Assembly (NCBI GenBank): GCA_964577115.1
Contig: CAZNXJ010000037.1
Span: forward strand, 1 to 44,426
Reading direction: 5' to 3'
From: CAZNXJ01 sp964577115
Lineage (GTDB): Bacteria > Planctomycetota > Planctomycetia > Pirellulales > Pirellulaceae
DNA length: 44,426 bases
The position numbers were made by a program, and so were the translations under genes. The notes under the pieces were generated by a model. The model saw only the letters and a list, made by a program, of their open reading frames with translations. It did not search any database and was not told where the DNA came from. Positions within the stretch are counted from its first letter, which is position 1; each line of letters begins with the position of its first letter. Shown in pieces: positions 1-7,906 of the stretch.

Positions 1-420
1 GGTAAGTCTGGTGGCGGTTTAAATAGCAGATGCACCGCGGTGTGTTTCGGTTAGTAATTGCTTAATGTCTGTCGGATAGGCAATGTCGCGGCTGTAAGTG
101 TGGCGGATGTTGTATTCTTGTCAAAGATGCCTACAGTGTTCTTGAATGTGAGCGCCGCGCCATTGCGCCACGACATGCTCGCGGCGAACTATTCGCGCGA
201 TCAACGCATGCGGTGTCTCGAAGGTTGGACAAACTGCGATTGCTCCCAATCGCCTAGCAGCTGCCAGCCGCGATTGTTGCGAAAATACGTATTCGCGCGA
301 AGTAAAAGGTATTCCCATCTCGTCCGGCGTCGTCACGTTCCGTCCCGGCCCCTCGTGGGGAAGCAAGGTAGTAGAAGAAGCCATGGGCGCCGAATACATC
401 ATCCGGTGACGGGCAGCGGG

Positions 421-439
421 TGTCGGCCGGAGGCCGATA
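421..439. other. 8-bp stem hairpin, possible weak terminator
   Basis: TGTCGGCC and GGCCGATA flank a 3-nt loop (GGA) and can form an 8-bp stem with one G-U pair. It is followed on the + strand by a mixed, T-rich stretch ending in TCCTTTT rather than a clean U-tract, so terminator function is only possible. Confidence 0.3.
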
Positions 440-445
440 TCTGTT

Positions 446-481
446 GTCCTTTTGGGGCAGCGCATCGCGTCACAAAAGGAC
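446..481. repeat. 8-bp perfect inverted repeat with 20-nt loop
   Basis: GTCCTTTT at 446-453 is the exact reverse complement of AAAAGGAC at 474-481. A second short inverted pair, CGTCAC at 468-473 and GTGACG at 486-491, overlaps it, so two alternative folds compete. No gene is attached, and the function is unknown. Confidence 0.35.
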
Positions 482-563
482 GCGCGTGACGGCGTTTGGC
501 ACGATGCCTGCGAAACGCGCGGTGGTGGGCGCATGGCGACGGTGTAATCGTTTCGCCGCTCTA

Positions 564-670
564 CATCCCAAGGGTGCGGACCTCCGGCCCTTCCCTTGGG
601 CTGCCTTGGGATCCACCGCTTCGCGGTTCGCTGCTCGGCAGGGTGACCCGAAGGCCGCCGCATTCGCGGC
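564..670 (-). repeat. Dispersed intergenic repeat, copy A (full length)
   Basis: Read on the minus strand, this block aligns along about 100 bp with 44293-44390. Shared blocks include GCGGCGGCCT, then TGCC, then GCGA(A/G)CCGC, GGATCC, GGCAGCCCA and AGGGCCG, in the same order and with similar spacing. The conceptual translations also agree (an EPxxGGSxGSP pattern). It is probably a dispersed non-coding repeat or a decayed mobile sequence. Confidence 0.6.
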
Positions 671-780
671 AGGCCAGCTGGTTAGCGGATTGGGGAAATG
701 GCTTGCGCGGACGAAAACACGCTCCACATTGTTGCGATGTGAGCATGCGTTCGCCGCTCGGCAGCCCAGAGGTACATGTC

Positions 781-829
781 TTCGGCTCTGCTACTGATCT
801 ACGCTGGGATCCGCCGCGTTGTGGCTCGC
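781..829 (-). repeat. Dispersed intergenic repeat, partial copy C
   Basis: On the minus strand this contains GCGAGCCACAACGCGG followed by CGGATCCCAGCG. It matches the core of the copy at 44332-44365 with few differences, then diverges. It lies in the same orientation as copy A, about 110 bp away from it. Confidence 0.45.
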
Positions 830-891
830 CGCGAATCGGAGCAAGCGCTAGACTGATGCTGGGCAATGAGGAGAGCTGCGGTGAACGGCCA

Positions 892-923
892 CAGTCTTCA
901 GTCTGCTCAGTCTTCAGTCTGCT
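892..923. repeat. Perfect 16-bp tandem duplication
   Basis: CAGTCTTCAGTCTGCT occurs twice back to back at 892-907 and 908-923. Each unit itself contains a repeated CAGTCT. It lies about 75 bp upstream of the first gene's start codon. Confidence 0.85.
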
Positions 924-996
924 AGCGGAACCTTCGACGCGCTTGTGGGTTCTTGTGTCGGAGCAAGGTGCGTCTTTGGTGGACTGAAGGACGCGC

Positions 997-3900
997 GTGG
1001 GCTTCTCGTCTATCTTTCTCGTTTCTTCTCTCGCGGGTGCGCTGATGTTGCTGCTACGGTCGGTTGGAATGCTGGGCGCTGTGTGGCTGATCGGGGCTGT
1101 TGCTTTAGGGGTTAGCGCGGAGAAGCGGCTGGGCGCGCAGGAGACGGAGGGGTGGGGGCTGGAGCGGGTTGTGAAGGTGCATTTGGAACTGGCGGCCGCC
1201 GAGTTCGATGCTATGCAGCCGCCACCCGCACCAGGCTTTGGAGGACTGGGCTTTGGGCCGGGAGGACCGGGATTTGGACCCGGTGGACCGGGTGCGCCTG
1301 GGTTCGGGCCGGGAGGCGGTGGGCCGGGGCCGCGGGAAGTTAGGCCGCCGGAGGCGGCGAGGGAGAGGGAACGGAATGTGTTTGGCACCGAGTTCCCCTG
1401 GGCGGCGGCTCGCGTCACGGTGGATGATGTGCGCTTTGAAAACGCTCAAGTGCGCTACGCCGGTGATATTACATATGTCGTGTCCGCACGAGGACTCAAA
1501 CGGCCACTAAAAATTCGGCTCGGGGATCAAGCGTTTGATGGTATTACGGCGTTCCACCTGCATGCGATGCCGCTTGATCCCTCGAAGGCACGCGAAGCGG
1601 TGGCGCTGGCTGCCTTTCGAGCGATCGGAGTACCGGCGCCTCGGAGCGCGTTCGCGGAAGTTACTCTGACTGTGCCGGGGCGTTTCGAACGCGAGTTCCT
1701 CGGGCTTTATACGCTCGTCGAAGATACCACCGCCGCATCCACCGATCGGTGGCTGGGCGCTCGGAATGGACTCGTCATGCGGCCCGCCGGGATGCGCGGG
1801 CTGGACTATCTCGGCCAGGATTGGGCCGCCTACCAACGCCAATACCAGCCACATCGCGAGGCGACCGCTGAGGAACAACAGCGCGTCATCGAACTCGTTC
1901 GGCTCATTTACCAGGCCCCGGACGACGAATTCCACGCACGTATCGATTCGCTGCTCGACCTCGACGCCTTCCTCCGCTTCCTCGCGGCTAACGCGCTCAC
2001 CGCCAACCTCGAAAGCTTCTTCGCGCTCGGCACGAACTACTCGCTCTACTTACACCCCGAAACACACAAGTTCTATTTCCTACCGGGTGATCTCGAGTTC
2101 TCGCTCGCCAACTTTCTACTCATGGGTTCCGCCGAAGAGCTCATGGACCTGCGCATCACAAAGCCCTACCCCGGCGAAAACCGGATTGCCGACCGCCTGC
2201 TCGCTCACCCGCCCACGCGCGAGCGCTACCTGAAGCTCGTCAGCGAACTCGCCTCCACCACGTTCACGAAGGAGCAGCTGCTCGAAAACATCGCCGCGGT
2301 GCGCCGAGCCACCGGGGCAGCGGTTGCGCGAGAGCTCGAGGCCGCTCGCGTCCGCGGCGAACCGCCGGCCGGGTTTGGCGGCCCGCCCGGAGCTCCTCCT
2401 CTGCCTGCTCCCCCTGACCTCGAAACTTTCGCCGACCGGCGCACCCGATCCATCGCCGAACAGCTCGCTGGTTCCCGCCCCGGCTTCGAACCGCGCCCCT
2501 TCGGCTTCGGCCCCCCTGCTCCGCCTCGCAACCCGTCCGGACCGATCAGCGAACAAACGTTCCGCGAGAACGTTGAGGTGCCCGACGAGTTCGACGTCGA
2601 GCTGTTCGCCGCGCCGCCGCAGGTCTCTTACCCCGTCGCTATCGCCACTTCGCCCACCGGCGAAATCTATGTCGCCAGCGATGAGCAAGGATCGCTCGGC
2701 CGCACACCCGGCGGAGGCAAGATCCTGCGCTGCGTCGACGAAGATGATGATGGACGCGTCGATCGCGTCACCGTCTTCGCTTCGGTCGACCACCCACGCG
2801 GCGTCTTTTATCGCGACGGTTCCGTATGGGTCATGCACCCGCCGACGCTCAGTGTCTTTCGCGACCTCGATGGCGATGGCGTCGCCGACACGCAAGAAGA
2901 GCTTGTCACCGGGCTGACAACGAGCCTGATTGACGAACGGGGCGGCGATCATACTACCAATTGCGTGCGCATGGGCATCGACGGCTGGCTTTATATCGGC
3001 GTCGGTGACTATGGCATCAAGGAAGCACGTGGGCGCGACGGGCGTACGATCTCTCTGCGAGGCGGTGGGGTCGTCCGTGTGCGGCCCGACGGCACCGAAC
3101 TGGAAATCTATTGCCGAGGGCTCCGCAACCCGTTTGACCTGGCCATTGATCCGTTCGTCAATCTCTTTACACGCGACAATACCAATGACGGAGCCGGCTG
3201 GGATACGCGCATTATGCATCTATTGCAATCGGCTCAGTATGGATATACGCAGCTCTATGCCAACTTCACGGATGAAATTATGCCGCCGCTCGGCACGTAC
3301 GGCGGTGGCGGCGGTACCGGGGCTTTATATTTGCAAAACCCCTACTGGCCCGCACCGTACCGCGACGTCCTGCTGACGGGCGACTGGGGCCGCAGTGAAA
3401 TCTATCGCCACGAACTACATCCGAACGGCCCCACGTTCGAGCTTGACCAGCAGGTGTTTGTCAAACTGCCGCGAGCTACCGGGATGGACATCGATACGCG
3501 CGGGCGACTCTACGCAGCCAGCTGGTGGGGCGGTGAAGCGTCCGTGTTCGTCGGACCGCACGTCGGCTTTATCGCTCGCATCACGCCCAAGAACCTCGAT
3601 GCGCCACCTCCGATGCAACTCAAACAGGCGTCCTTCGAGCAACTCATCGAATACCTCGCCGACCGCGACGCCGTGCGGCGCCTACATGCGCAAGGGGAGA
3701 TACTCGCGCGCGGCCGCGGCGCTGCGTCGAGCGCCGCGCTCATGAAGCTCGCCAGCGCCGCGGACCTGCCGCTCGAAGCACGCGTCGCCGCCGTCTATAC
3801 GCTCCAGCAGCTCGACGGCGTCCAGTCCCGCGCGCGGCTGCTCGAGCTTGCTCGCGATCCCGTCCTTCGCCCCCACGTGCTGCGAGCACTCACCGATCGC

Positions 3901-5058
3901 GCCGAGCTGCTCGAAGGACTCGAGGCACCGCCGTTCCTCGAGGCGCTGGCCGACGAGTCGCCTCTGACGCGAGCTCAAGCGCTGATTAGCCTCGCGCGGC
4001 TGGGTATTGGAGCTGCGGCGCCGGCGATCGTGCCGCTGACGAGCCGCCCTGCGGGTTCGAAGCCACCGACGACTCCGCCCCTGCAAAACCAACCGGATCC
4101 CGATCGCGTGATCCCGCACCTGGCCGTGCAGTCGCTCGTCGCGCTGCGCGCCATCGATGCCTGCCTCGAGGCGCTCGACGGCCCTCACTGGCAAGGCGCC
4201 CTGTGGGCGCTGCGTCATATGCACGAACCCGCTGCGGTCGAAGGGCTGATCGAACGGCTGCGCACGACGCGCGATGCCGAGCGACGGCGCGAGATCCTGA
4301 CGGCGCTCATTCGGCTCTACCATCGCGAAGCGGACTACGATGGCTCGTGGTGGGGCATCCGGCCGGACAACACCGGGCCCTATTACGATCGTGTCGAATG
4401 GGAGATGAGCCGGCGGATCGCAGCCGTCGTGACCGCGGCGGTGCTCGACAGCGAACCCGAAGACGCCGACTATCTCAAACGCCAGCTCGCTCGCCACCTG
4501 GTCTCGCTGCCTGGGATCGAACTGGCCGACCAGCGCGAATCCGCTGCCGACGAGAAGCCGATCGAGCTGCCTGCGGCCGATCCCAACAACCCGCGGCAGA
4601 TTGGCAACCTCGCATATGACGCAACGGTTCGCGAGACGCTGGCGGTCCGGGGCGACGCCGCGCGCGGCGAAGCACTGTTCCGCAGCCAGTCCTGCATCGC
4701 CTGCCACACCACGGCCGACGGCCAGAAGCCCAAAGGGCCGCACCTCGCCGACATCGGTAAACGCTATAAACCCGAAGAGCTGCTCGAATCGATCCTCCGC
4801 CCGAGCGCAAAGCTGGCACAGGGCTATGAAACCTACGTGTTCGAGATGACGGACGGCCGAGTGTTTACGGGATTCGTGGTCGGCAGCCGAGCGGACGCGG
4901 TAATGATTCGCGAACCCAACAGTGTCGAACGCGCGCTCGCACGCGACGAAATCGAATCACGGACGCAGCAGGCCGTATCCGCCATGCCAGAACAGCTCGT
5001 CGCGAACCTCACCCCCGAGCAGCTAGCGGATCTGATCGCCTATCTGCAATCCCTGTGA
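997..5058 (+). CDS. CotH-like protein fused to PVC-type propeller, HEAT repeats and haem domain
   Basis: This 1353-aa protein is predicted to be exported. The GTG start has AAGGA at 987-991, 5 nt upstream; an internal ATG at 1045 would give a tidier signal peptide. After the N-terminal hydrophobic region come a CotH-kinase-like domain (about residues 45-430) with a Gly/Pro-rich loop at about 76-112 and a FLPGDLEF metal-site-like segment, and a Pro-rich linker (about 455-520). A PVC-type membrane-bound-dehydrogenase propeller follows (about 525-865, with DxDxDG calcium-like loops such as DEDDDGRVD and DLDGDG), then HEAT-like helices (about 870-1190) and a C-terminal planctomycete haem domain with CIACH at residue 1233. 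Propeller, HEAT and haem form a common family architecture; CotH at its N-terminus is unusual. CotH proteins phosphorylate spore-coat proteins in Bacillus, but the role here is unknown. A periplasmic redox or binding role is inferred. Confidence 0.9.
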   Translation: MGFSSIFLVSSLAGALMLLLRSVGMLGAVWLIGAVALGVSAEKRLGAQETEGWGLERVVKVHLELAAAEFDAMQPPPAPGFGGLGFGPGGPGFGPGGPGAPGFGPGGGGPGPREVRPPEAARERERNVFGTEFPWAAARVTVDDVRFENAQVRYAGDITYVVSARGLKRPLKIRLGDQAFDGITAFHLHAMPLDPSKAREAVALAAFRAIGVPAPRSAFAEVTLTVPGRFEREFLGLYTLVEDTTAASTDRWLGARNGLVMRPAGMRGLDYLGQDWAAYQRQYQPHREATAEEQQRVIELVRLIYQAPDDEFHARIDSLLDLDAFLRFLAANALTANLESFFALGTNYSLYLHPETHKFYFLPGDLEFSLANFLLMGSAEELMDLRITKPYPGENRIADRLLAHPPTRERYLKLVSELASTTFTKEQLLENIAAVRRATGAAVARELEAARVRGEPPAGFGGPPGAPPLPAPPDLETFADRRTRSIAEQLAGSRPGFEPRPFGFGPPAPPRNPSGPISEQTFRENVEVPDEFDVELFAAPPQVSYPVAIATSPTGEIYVASDEQGSLGRTPGGGKILRCVDEDDDGRVDRVTVFASVDHPRGVFYRDGSVWVMHPPTLSVFRDLDGDGVADTQEELVTGLTTSLIDERGGDHTTNCVRMGIDGWLYIGVGDYGIKEARGRDGRTISLRGGGVVRVRPDGTELEIYCRGLRNPFDLAIDPFVNLFTRDNTNDGAGWDTRIMHLLQSAQYGYTQLYANFTDEIMPPLGTYGGGGGTGALYLQNPYWPAPYRDVLLTGDWGRSEIYRHELHPNGPTFELDQQVFVKLPRATGMDIDTRGRLYAASWWGGEASVFVGPHVGFIARITPKNLDAPPPMQLKQASFEQLIEYLADRDAVRRLHAQGEILARGRGAASSAALMKLASAADLPLEARVAAVYTLQQLDGVQSRARLLELARDPVLRPHVLRALTDRAELLEGLEAPPFLEALADESPLTRAQALISLARLGIGAAAPAIVPLTSRPAGSKPPTTPPLQNQPDPDRVIPHLAVQSLVALRAIDACLEALDGPHWQGALWALRHMHEPAAVEGLIERLRTTRDAERRREILTALIRLYHREADYDGSWWGIRPDNTGPYYDRVEWEMSRRIAAVVTAAVLDSEPEDADYLKRQLARHLVSLPGIELADQRESAADEKPIELPAADPNNPRQIGNLAYDATVRETLAVRGDAARGEALFRSQSCIACHTTADGQKPKGPHLADIGKRYKPEELLESILRPSAKLAQGYETYVFEMTDGRVFTGFVVGSRADAVMIREPNSVERALARDEIESRTQQAVSAMPEQLVANLTPEQLADLIAYLQSL

Positions 5059-5078
5059 CGAGACAGAGTAGAGACGGC

Positions 5079-5108
5079 GGAAGGAGGAAGTCGGAAAAGG
5101 AGGAGGGA
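5079..5108 (+). repeat. Purine-rich tract after the CotH-fusion gene
   Basis: An almost uninterrupted run of G and A with GGAAGGAGGAAG and AAGGAGGAGGGA, starting about 20 nt after the stop codon. Similar tracts occur at 26920-26954 (as pyrimidines), 39071-39120 and 44036-44080. Confidence 0.5.
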
Positions 5109-5518
5109 TTCTACTCCGCCCTATCACGCCGGTCCGCGTCTCGCTTGCCGTGCGGGGTGGGCCGAGGTCCTGGGCGGCTCGCTCCAGGGATGGGAAGGCG
5201 GGAATCGGGTGGAGCGGGGGCGGTGTGTGGCCGATGACCAAAAAGGTAAACGCGGTAGACACGATATAAAGGGACGCCTGGCAGGTGGCGCGCTGTGCGC
5301 CGGCGACGGAAACCTTGCCGGGCGCTGATGGGTGCAGGATGCAGCGGGTGCGCGTGGCGATCGGGGCCGCGCTCGTGGAAAGGAGGCCGCCATCGCTTGG
5401 ATTTGTTCGCCAATCTGTCGAGTCGGCGCAAACCCCGAGATCTTCGCAGGTGGATCATGCGCCCCCGAGGGCCCAAGATGCCGATCGCTCGCCGGCCACG
5501 CCGGGTGGGTTGATTTCG

Positions 5519-5547
5519 TTGACTCTTGGGGGGCAAGGCATTAAAGT
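5519..5547 (+). promoter_or_regulatory. Candidate sigma70-type promoter for the DUF1549 operon
   Basis: TTGACT (5519-5524; 5 of 6 consensus positions) is separated by 17 nt from TAAAGT (5542-5547; 4 of 6). It lies about 115 bp upstream of the chosen start of the DUF1549 gene. This is a sequence match only; planctomycete promoters are poorly characterised. Confidence 0.35.
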
Positions 5548-5662
5548 CAGGTGACTCCAACCCGGCGTGCGCGCTTCCGCACGCGCCGCCCAAATGCCTG
5601 CCTCCGAAAGCCTGCCTGAATCGATGCCAACTCTTTCCCACCGAAACCGGCGTTTGTTCTGT

Positions 5663-7897
5663 ATGCGCATGCGGCATGGTTCGCTGCTAATTCTTGCTCT
5701 CGCAGCGTTTATCACGACCGGGGCACTGCGTGCCGGCGAGCCCGCGGCGGCCGCCGGCGAGCGTCCGATCAGCTTTGTGAACGACGTCGTTCCCGTGCTG
5801 ACCAAAGCCGGGTGCAACATCGGCTTTTGCCACGCCAAAGCGGGGAATGGCCAGAACGGCTTTCAGCTCTCGCTGCTCGGCTTCGAACCCGCCGAAGACT
5901 ACGAACATATGGTGAAGGAAGCGCGCGGCCGGCGGCTCTTCGCCGGAGCTCCCGACCGCAGTCTGATCCTGATGAAGGCCTCCGGGCAAATCCCGCACGG
6001 TGGCGGCATCCGGCTCGAAGCCGACTCGCCAGGCTATGCCCTGCTCCGCTCGTGGATCGAACAGGGAGCCCCATACGGTAGCTCCGACGATCCAACGCTC
6101 GTCGGCATTGAAGTCGAACCGTCCCGCGGCACGCTCGAACGCGGAGCCGAACAGCAGCTTATCGTGCGTGCTCGCTACTCCGACGGCTCGGAACGCGATG
6201 TGACGTCACTCGCGCTGTACGAAGCCAACGACCCCGCGATGGCCGAAGTCACCGACGATGGGCTCGTCAAGATTCTCGACCTGTCCGGCAATGTAGCGAT
6301 CATGATTCGCTACCAGGGACTTGTCTCGGTCTTCAACGTCTCGGTGCCGCTTGGAGCTCCCGTGGCCGAGCTGCCGCCGGTCAAGAATTTCATCGACGAA
6401 CAGGTCTTCGCCAACCTCAAACAGCTCGGCATTCCGCCGTCGCCCGTGTGTGACGATGCCACGTTCCTCCGCCGCGTCACGCTCGACATCGCCGGCCGGC
6501 TGCCGACGCCCGAGGAAACGGAGGAATTCCTCGCGAGCACGGACCCTGAAAAACGCGATCGCCTGATCGACCAACTGCTGAACAGCGGGGACTACGCCGA
6601 TTACTTTGCCAACAAGTGGAACGCGCTGCTGAAGAACCGCCGTGACGACGCGTCCGACCTGAAGTCGAACTTCGCGTTTCACGCGTGGGTCCGGGACAGC
6701 ATTCTCAGCAACAAACCGTACGATCAATTCGTCCGCGAGCTGCTGGCGGCCACGGGCACAATCATCGGTAACCCGCCGGTGGCCTGGTACAAACGCGTCA
6801 AGGAGCCCAAAGATCAGCTCGAAGACGTCGCGCAGCTGTTCCTCGGCGTGCGCATGCAATGCGCCCAGTGTCACCATCATCCGTTCGAGCGCTGGAGCCA
6901 GGAGGATTACTACGCGCTGGCCGCGTTCTTCACGCAGGTGGGCCGCAAGCCGTCGGACACGCGCGGCGAGGATCTGATCTTCCATCGGCGCGGCGTTGCG
7001 GCCGCGACGCACATGAAAACCGGCCAGCCTGTGAAGCCCGCAGCGCTTGGTGACTCCGTCGGCGAAATCCCGCCCGACGAAGATCCTCGCTTGCGCCTGG
7101 CGGATTGGATGAGCCGGCCGGAGAACCCGTTCTTCGCCAAGGCACTGGTGAACCGCTACTGGAAGCACTTTTTCGGTCGCGGCCTAATCGAGCCGGAAGA
7201 CGATATTCGCGATTCGAACCCGCCGACAAATCCCGAACTGCTCGCGGCGCTCGAGAAGCACTTCATCGAGAGCGGCTACGATCTGAAGGCGCTCGTTCGC
7301 GTCATCACGCAGTCGAGCGCGTATCAACTGAGCGCGATGCCGAACGAACATAATGTTGTCGATCGGCAAAACTACTCGCGCTATTATCCTCGACGCCTTC
7401 AGGCCGAGGTGATGCTCGACTCGATCGATCGCATGACCGGCACGCAGACCAACTTCCCGAACCTGCCGCCCGGCACGCGCGCGATCGCTCTGCCTGACAA
7501 CAGCTACAACAGGAGCTCGGCGTTTCTCCGCATCTTCGGCCGGCCCGAAGGCGAGAGCGTCTGCGAATGCGAGCGCCTGCAGTCGTCGAGCCTCGCGCAG
7601 AGTCTGCACCTAATCAACTCGAACGAGATCAAGTCGAAGCTGGCTGCCGCGGGCGGCCGGGCCGAGGCGCTGGCGGCGTCCGACGAGCCGTTGGAAGACC
7701 GCATCCGCTCGCTGTACATCCTGGCTTTCTCGCGCCCGCCGCGCGAAGACGAACTGCAAACCGCGCTCGCGTACTTCGCCGAGTCGACTATCGGTGCCGA
7801 CGGGCAGCCGGTCGATCCGGAGAAAGCCGAGCGTGAGAGTTTTCAGGATCTGATCTGGGCGCTGATCAATACCAAGGAATTCCTGTTCAATCACTAA
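5663..7897 (+). CDS. DUF1549/Big2/DUF1553 cytochrome-like protein
   Basis: This 744-aa planctomycete secreted protein has a signal peptide (hydrophobic residues 7-19). A CNIGFCH motif (CxxxxCH) near residue 50 belongs to a PSCyt-like N-terminal domain. A bacterial Ig-like (Big2-type) segment spans about 150-240, DUF1549 about 255-460 ending in a CAQCHHHP motif, and DUF1553 about 480-740. Upstream in-frame starts exist (GTG 5567, ATG 5624), but ATG 5663 puts the signal peptide at the N-terminus. It is first in an operon with a PPC-domain gene (9 nt gap) and a DUF1501 gene (2 nt gap). In planctomycetes DUF1549/1553 and DUF1501 proteins are typically neighbours. Their biochemical role is not established; a periplasmic haem-linked role is inferred from the CxxCH motifs. 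Confidence 0.92.
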   Translation: MRMRHGSLLILALAAFITTGALRAGEPAAAAGERPISFVNDVVPVLTKAGCNIGFCHAKAGNGQNGFQLSLLGFEPAEDYEHMVKEARGRRLFAGAPDRSLILMKASGQIPHGGGIRLEADSPGYALLRSWIEQGAPYGSSDDPTLVGIEVEPSRGTLERGAEQQLIVRARYSDGSERDVTSLALYEANDPAMAEVTDDGLVKILDLSGNVAIMIRYQGLVSVFNVSVPLGAPVAELPPVKNFIDEQVFANLKQLGIPPSPVCDDATFLRRVTLDIAGRLPTPEETEEFLASTDPEKRDRLIDQLLNSGDYADYFANKWNALLKNRRDDASDLKSNFAFHAWVRDSILSNKPYDQFVRELLAATGTIIGNPPVAWYKRVKEPKDQLEDVAQLFLGVRMQCAQCHHHPFERWSQEDYYALAAFFTQVGRKPSDTRGEDLIFHRRGVAAATHMKTGQPVKPAALGDSVGEIPPDEDPRLRLADWMSRPENPFFAKALVNRYWKHFFGRGLIEPEDDIRDSNPPTNPELLAALEKHFIESGYDLKALVRVITQSSAYQLSAMPNEHNVVDRQNYSRYYPRRLQAEVMLDSIDRMTGTQTNFPNLPPGTRAIALPDNSYNRSSAFLRIFGRPEGESVCECERLQSSSLAQSLHLINSNEIKSKLAAAGGRAEALAASDEPLEDRIRSLYILAFSRPPREDELQTALAYFAESTIGADGQPVDPEKAERESFQDLIWALINTKEFLFNH

Positions 7898-7906
7898 GGT
7901 TCATTG

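Larger units (their letters stand above)
1..996. other. Gene-free left end with repeats and hairpins
   Basis: Open frames exist on both strands (about 58-489 +, 121-663 - and 561-1418 -), but none has a recognisable domain, signal peptide or plausible composition. They overlap each other, and part of the translation comes from a dispersed DNA repeat. I see no credible gene. The stretch holds a perfect hairpin near 421-439, an inverted repeat at 446-481, copies of an intergenic repeat at 564-670 and 781-829, and a 16-bp tandem duplication at 892-923. A decayed gene remains possible. Confidence 0.6.
5059..5662. other. Long gene-free leader before the DUF1549 operon
   Basis: About 600 bp without a supported gene. 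It begins with a purine-rich tract (5079-5108) and contains a lone TATAAA at 5265-5270 without a matching -35. A better candidate promoter lies at 5519-5547, close to the operon. The open frames here are short and have no recognisable content. Confidence 0.6.

Noticed and set aside
58..663. Open frames on both strands at the left end (58-489 +, 121-663 -)
   Set aside because: No domain, signal peptide or credible composition. They overlap each other, and part of the minus-strand frame is translated repeat DNA.
561..1418. Long minus-strand open frame with Pro/Gly-rich translation
   Set aside because: It is the antisense of the Gly/Pro-rich loop of the CotH fusion plus repeat DNA. The real gene is on the plus strand.
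3682..4743. 353-codon minus-strand open frame
   Set aside because: Antisense shadow of the HEAT/haem part of the CotH-fusion gene.
5265..5270. TATAAA as a promoter -10
   Set aside because: No reasonable -35 at 15-19 nt; a better pair lies at 5519-5547.
5240..5280. Similarity between this region and the 5' part of the riboswitch leader (35701-35745)
   Set aside because: Only loose resemblance of short TA-containing units. No riboswitch core motifs are present near 5240-5280.
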